Shown here: piece by piece, positions 61,550 through 64,000 of the stretch | How the letters are laid out: each line of letters opens with the position of its first letter | How positions within the stretch are numbered: the stretch's first letter is position 1 | Source: Hymenobacter psoromatis | GTDB lineage: Bacteria > Bacteroidota > Bacteroidia > Cytophagales > Hymenobacteraceae | Direction of reading: 5' to 3' | Length of the DNA: 64,000 nucleotides | Assembly: GCF_020012125.1 (NCBI RefSeq) | Contig: NZ_JAIFAG010000001.1 | Span: 1,550,001-1,614,000, forward strand | Made by a program: the position numbers and the translations under genes | Notes under the pieces: model-generated | Databases searched by the model: none | What the model was told of the DNA's origin: nothing | Seen by the model: only the letters and a program-made list of their open reading frames with translations

Positions 61550-62755
61550 ATGCCCAGCCAGCTTACCCCGCGGTTTTTCCTAGTCCCCTTCGCCGGGGTA
61601 GTCCTCGCTACCCTCCTCGGCGGCTGCGCCGGCACCAACACCAGCAGCGCCGTGGCCAATGCCGACCGCAGCTACCTCGTGTACGTGGGCACCAACGTGA
61701 GCGGCGACCAAGCCTCTACTATTTACCTCTACCGCCTGCACGCTACCACCGGCGAGCTGACTCCCCTGAGTGTGCAGCGCGGCGGCAGCCAGCCCAGCTA
61801 CCTGACGATGGATGCCGCGCGCCGCCACCTCTACGCGGTGAGCGAAACCGGCACCTTCCAGGGCCGCGCCAATAGCGGGGGCGTGAGCGCGTTTGAGGTG
61901 AATGCCACTACGGGCGCGCTCACGCTGCTCGACCAGCAGCCTTCGCTGGGGGCGTCGCCGTGCTACATCAGCCTCGACCATACGGGTAAGGATGCCCTGG
62001 TAGCCAACTACGTAGGGGGTAATGTGGCCCTGTTGCCGCTGCGCGCCGATGGCGCGCTGGCCCCGCCCGCCGCCACCGACCAGCACCAGCCGCCGCTGGG
62101 CCCGCATAAAAACCAGGACCACGCCCACGCCCACTGCTTCATTCCGGACCCGGCCAACCGCTACGCCTTCGCCGTGGACCTGGGCACCGATAAGGTGTAT
62201 GGCTACCAGCTAGATGCGGCCGCCGGGCAGCTGCGGCTGCTCCCTACCCCCGCCTTCGTGGCCAAGCCGGGCGCGGGGCCGCGCCACCTCACCTTTCACC
62301 CCGATGGCCGCCGGGCTTACCTCGAAAACGAGCTGAACTCGACCGTGACGGCCCTGACTTACGACGCGGACCACGGCACATTTAGCGAAATCCAGACGGT
62401 TTCGACGTTGCCCGCGGGCTTCACGGGCGAAAACTCGGGGGCCGACGTGCACGTGTCGCCCGACGGGCGCTTCCTCTACACCTCCAACCGGGGCGATAAC
62501 AGCCTGGCGGTGTTCAGCATTGCACCGGCCGATGGCCGCCTCGCGCTGGTGCAGCACGTGAGCACGCAGGGCAAAACGCCCCGCAACTTCGCCCTTGACC
62601 CCAGCGGCCGGCTGCTGCTGGTGGCCAACCAGAATTCGGATAATATTTTTACCTATCGGGTTGATAAGCAATCGGGTAAGCTCACGCCCACCGAGCAGTC
62701 AGTGAGCCTGCCCTCGCCGATGTTTGTGGAGGTGGTGGCCGATTTTACGAAGTAG
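61550..62755 (+). CDS. Lactonase-family (6-phosphogluconolactonase-like) lipoprotein
   Basis: A 401-residue seven-bladed propeller of the PF10282 lactonase family. The signal ends in lipobox LGGCAGT. Blades carry SYLVYVGTNVSGDQASTIYLYRLHATTGELTPLS, PCYISLDHTGKDALVANYVGGNVALLPL, FVAKPGAGPRHLTFHPDGRRAYLENELNSTVTALTYD, and SPDGRFLYTSNRGDNSLAVFSI. Cytosolic members hydrolyse 6-phosphogluconolactone; this one is exported, so an extracellular sugar lactone is a better guess. Confidence 0.85.
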   Translation: MPSQLTPRFFLVPFAGVVLATLLGGCAGTNTSSAVANADRSYLVYVGTNVSGDQASTIYLYRLHATTGELTPLSVQRGGSQPSYLTMDAARRHLYAVSETGTFQGRANSGGVSAFEVNATTGALTLLDQQPSLGASPCYISLDHTGKDALVANYVGGNVALLPLRADGALAPPAATDQHQPPLGPHKNQDHAHAHCFIPDPANRYAFAVDLGTDKVYGYQLDAAAGQLRLLPTPAFVAKPGAGPRHLTFHPDGRRAYLENELNSTVTALTYDADHGTFSEIQTVSTLPAGFTGENSGADVHVSPDGRFLYTSNRGDNSLAVFSIAPADGRLALVQHVSTQGKTPRNFALDPSGRLLLVANQNSDNIFTYRVDKQSGKLTPTEQSVSLPSPMFVEVVADFTK

Positions 62756-62783
62756 TTGCTTGCTGGCTTCTACGCCCTACACC

Positions 62784-64000
62784 ATGTCAAAACTTGTTTC
62801 TTGTCTATTAGTCTTCGGGCTAGGTTGGGCTACCCTGCCCGCGTGTGCCCAGGTGGAGGCCACCGCGCCGGTCGCGCCCGACCCGGCCGTGGCGGTAGCC
62901 CTGGCGGCGGCCCTGCCGCAACTCACCACCCTCACCCCGCGGCAGGTGGACAACGTGGCGGCGCTGGGGCAGGTCTGGGGCTTGCTCAAGTACTTTCACC
63001 CGGCCGTGGCCGCCGGGCAACGTGATTGGGATGCTGAGTTTCTGCGTCAGCTGCCGGCAGTGCTGGCCTGCCAGTCGGGGGAGCAGCGCAGCCGCCTGCT
63101 CAGCGCTTGGATTACTGGCTTGGGCGCGGTGCCGGCTTGCCCGGCCTGCGCCGCGCCGCCGACCAAGCCGGTGCGCCTGCGCACTGACCTGCGCTGGGCT
63201 CAGGATAAGCGGCGCTTTAGCGCGCCGCTGCGGCAGCAGCTAGCCTTTATTGCGGCCAACCGCTACCAGGGTGCGCCCTATTATGTGGGCCAGTTGGGTT
63301 CTACCACGCTCTTTCCGCACGAGGAAGCCTATGCCGAGCCGGCCCTGCCCACGCAGGGGCTGCGCCTGCTGGGCCTGTGCCGCTACTGGAACATGTACCA
63401 GTACTATTATCCCTACCCCTACGTGCTGGATGAAAGGTGGTCCGCTGTGCTGCCCGCGTTGCTGCCCCGGTTTGCCGAAGCTGGTACGCCGCTGGCCTAC
63501 CGGCACGCGGCCCTGGCGCTGTTTGCCCACGTGCACGACGGCCACGCCCGCTTCTACCCACCCGACCCGCTGCTCGAAGCCGAGCGGGGCGCGTATCAGG
63601 TGGCCGCCGAGGTGCAGTTTATCGACGACCAGGCGGTAGTGACCAGCGTGCGCCACGATGAGCTGGTGCCTACCCCCCCATTGGAGCCGGGCGACGTGCT
63701 GACCCACTTCGCGGGCGTGGCGGTGGCCGACCTGGTGCGGCAGCGCCTGCCCGAAACGGGCGCTTCCAACCGGCCCGCCCAACTCAACACCATTGCCGTA
63801 AACCTGCTCTACTGCGCCACGCCGCAGGTGGCGGTGCAGGTAGTGCGGGCGGGCCAGCCCCTGCGCCTGACGGTGCCCGCCGTGGCAGTGGGAACGGTGC
63901 CCGCCGCCCAGCCCGCCGCGGCCGATAGCATGTACCGGTTTCTGACCCCCGAAGTCGGCTACATCGACATGGCTCGCATCAAGGCCGCCAAGGTGCCCGC
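62784..64000 (+). CDS. S41-like peptidase, N-terminal part (cut by window edge)
   Basis: An exported protein (signal MSKLVSCLLVFGLGWATLPACAQ) open from ATG 62784 to the window edge, 405 codons. VDNVAALGQVWGLLKYFHPAVAAGQRDWDAEFLRQLP and GLCRYWNMYQYYYPYPYVLDERW resemble the N-terminal region of S41/tricorn-like proteases of Bacteroidota. A PDZ-like stretch (EPGDVLTHFAGVAVADL) appears near residue 305 and VGYIDMARIKAAKVP is the start of the peptidase domain. The catalytic Ser and Lys are beyond the edge. Confidence 0.8.
   Translation, partial: MSKLVSCLLVFGLGWATLPACAQVEATAPVAPDPAVAVALAAALPQLTTLTPRQVDNVAALGQVWGLLKYFHPAVAAGQRDWDAEFLRQLPAVLACQSGEQRSRLLSAWITGLGAVPACPACAAPPTKPVRLRTDLRWAQDKRRFSAPLRQQLAFIAANRYQGAPYYVGQLGSTTLFPHEEAYAEPALPTQGLRLLGLCRYWNMYQYYYPYPYVLDERWSAVLPALLPRFAEAGTPLAYRHAALALFAHVHDGHARFYPPDPLLEAERGAYQVAAEVQFIDDQAVVTSVRHDELVPTPPLEPGDVLTHFAGVAVADLVRQRLPETGASNRPAQLNTIAVNLLYCATPQVAVQVVRAGQPLRLTVPAVAVGTVPAAQPAAADSMYRFLTPEVGYIDMARIKAAKVP

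Overview
The window looks like a chromosomal segment of a high-GC member of the Bacteroidota, most likely Hymenobacter or a close relative in the Hymenobacteraceae. This is inferred from the gene families (a seven-TM-type membrane AraC regulator, TolC-HAE1 efflux, a DAC protein with a Bacteroidota-type N-terminal region, many signal-peptide lipoproteins and outer-membrane barrels), from TAnnTTTG-type -7 boxes, from the scarcity of obvious Shine-Dalgarno sequences, and from very GC-rich codon use. No rRNA, tRNA or CRISPR array was recognised.

Layout. (1) 1-8477, all minus strand: an anti-plasmid/anti-phage defence island. Reading with transcription it is the 3' scrap of an unknown gene, mcrC (McrBC-type nuclease subunit), a fused phospholipase-D-like nuclease/SNF2-type helicase carrying a single in-frame TAA inside its HKD motif, then the Wadjet genes jetA, jetB and the first 586 codons of jetC. 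jetD would lie beyond the left edge. A 125-bp perfect hairpin separates jetA from jetB. (2) 8478-9745: an intact-looking IS3-family element. (3) 9886-22198, all minus strand: an SDR oxidoreductase; an efflux operon (TetR, HlyD-type adaptor, RND pump, TolC) that continues into an acyl-carrier-like protein lacking its serine and a diadenylate-cyclase-domain protein; an alkB-alkA alkylation-repair pair; an NmrA-like protein; and a small unknown protein. (4) 22377-25428: a graveyard with a truncated transposase (probably ISKra4), a truncated IS481-type transposase with two in-frame TAGs, and the 5' half of an mcrB-like gene with three in-frame stops. The mcrB fragment has the same orientation as mcrC, 16 kb away, so the two may once have been neighbours.

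(5) 25769-52373: mostly housekeeping and cell-envelope genes. They include PoxB-type pyruvate oxidase, a SirB1-type protein, a redoxin, a phosphopantetheinyl transferase, WD40 and DivIVA-like proteins, M28, S8 and M23 peptidases, an OmpA-like lipoprotein, a membrane AraC regulator, a carboxylesterase, a patatin with a predicted outer-membrane barrel, an HMG-CoA-lyase-like protein, a LutA-like protein, a cupin, dapA and a polysaccharide deacetylase. (6) 52393-62755: a xylose/xylan block. A LacI regulator with an N-terminal zinc ribbon diverges from a GH3 beta-xylosidase, xylulokinase, xylose isomerase and transketolase, followed by a lactonase. A 36-bp perfect palindrome of LacI-operator type lies between the regulator and the operon, and one related long hairpin element sits in each of the three gaps between the structural genes. 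Together these genes would release xylose from oligosaccharides, convert it to xylulose-5-phosphate and feed it into the pentose phosphate pathway. No sugar transporter is visible. (7) The right edge cuts an S41-like peptidase.

The most unusual material is the McrC / PLD-helicase / Wadjet island with its clean nonsense mutations, the efflux operon extended by a DAC protein and a serine-less carrier protein, and a rich set of long intergenic palindromes of at least two recurrent families.
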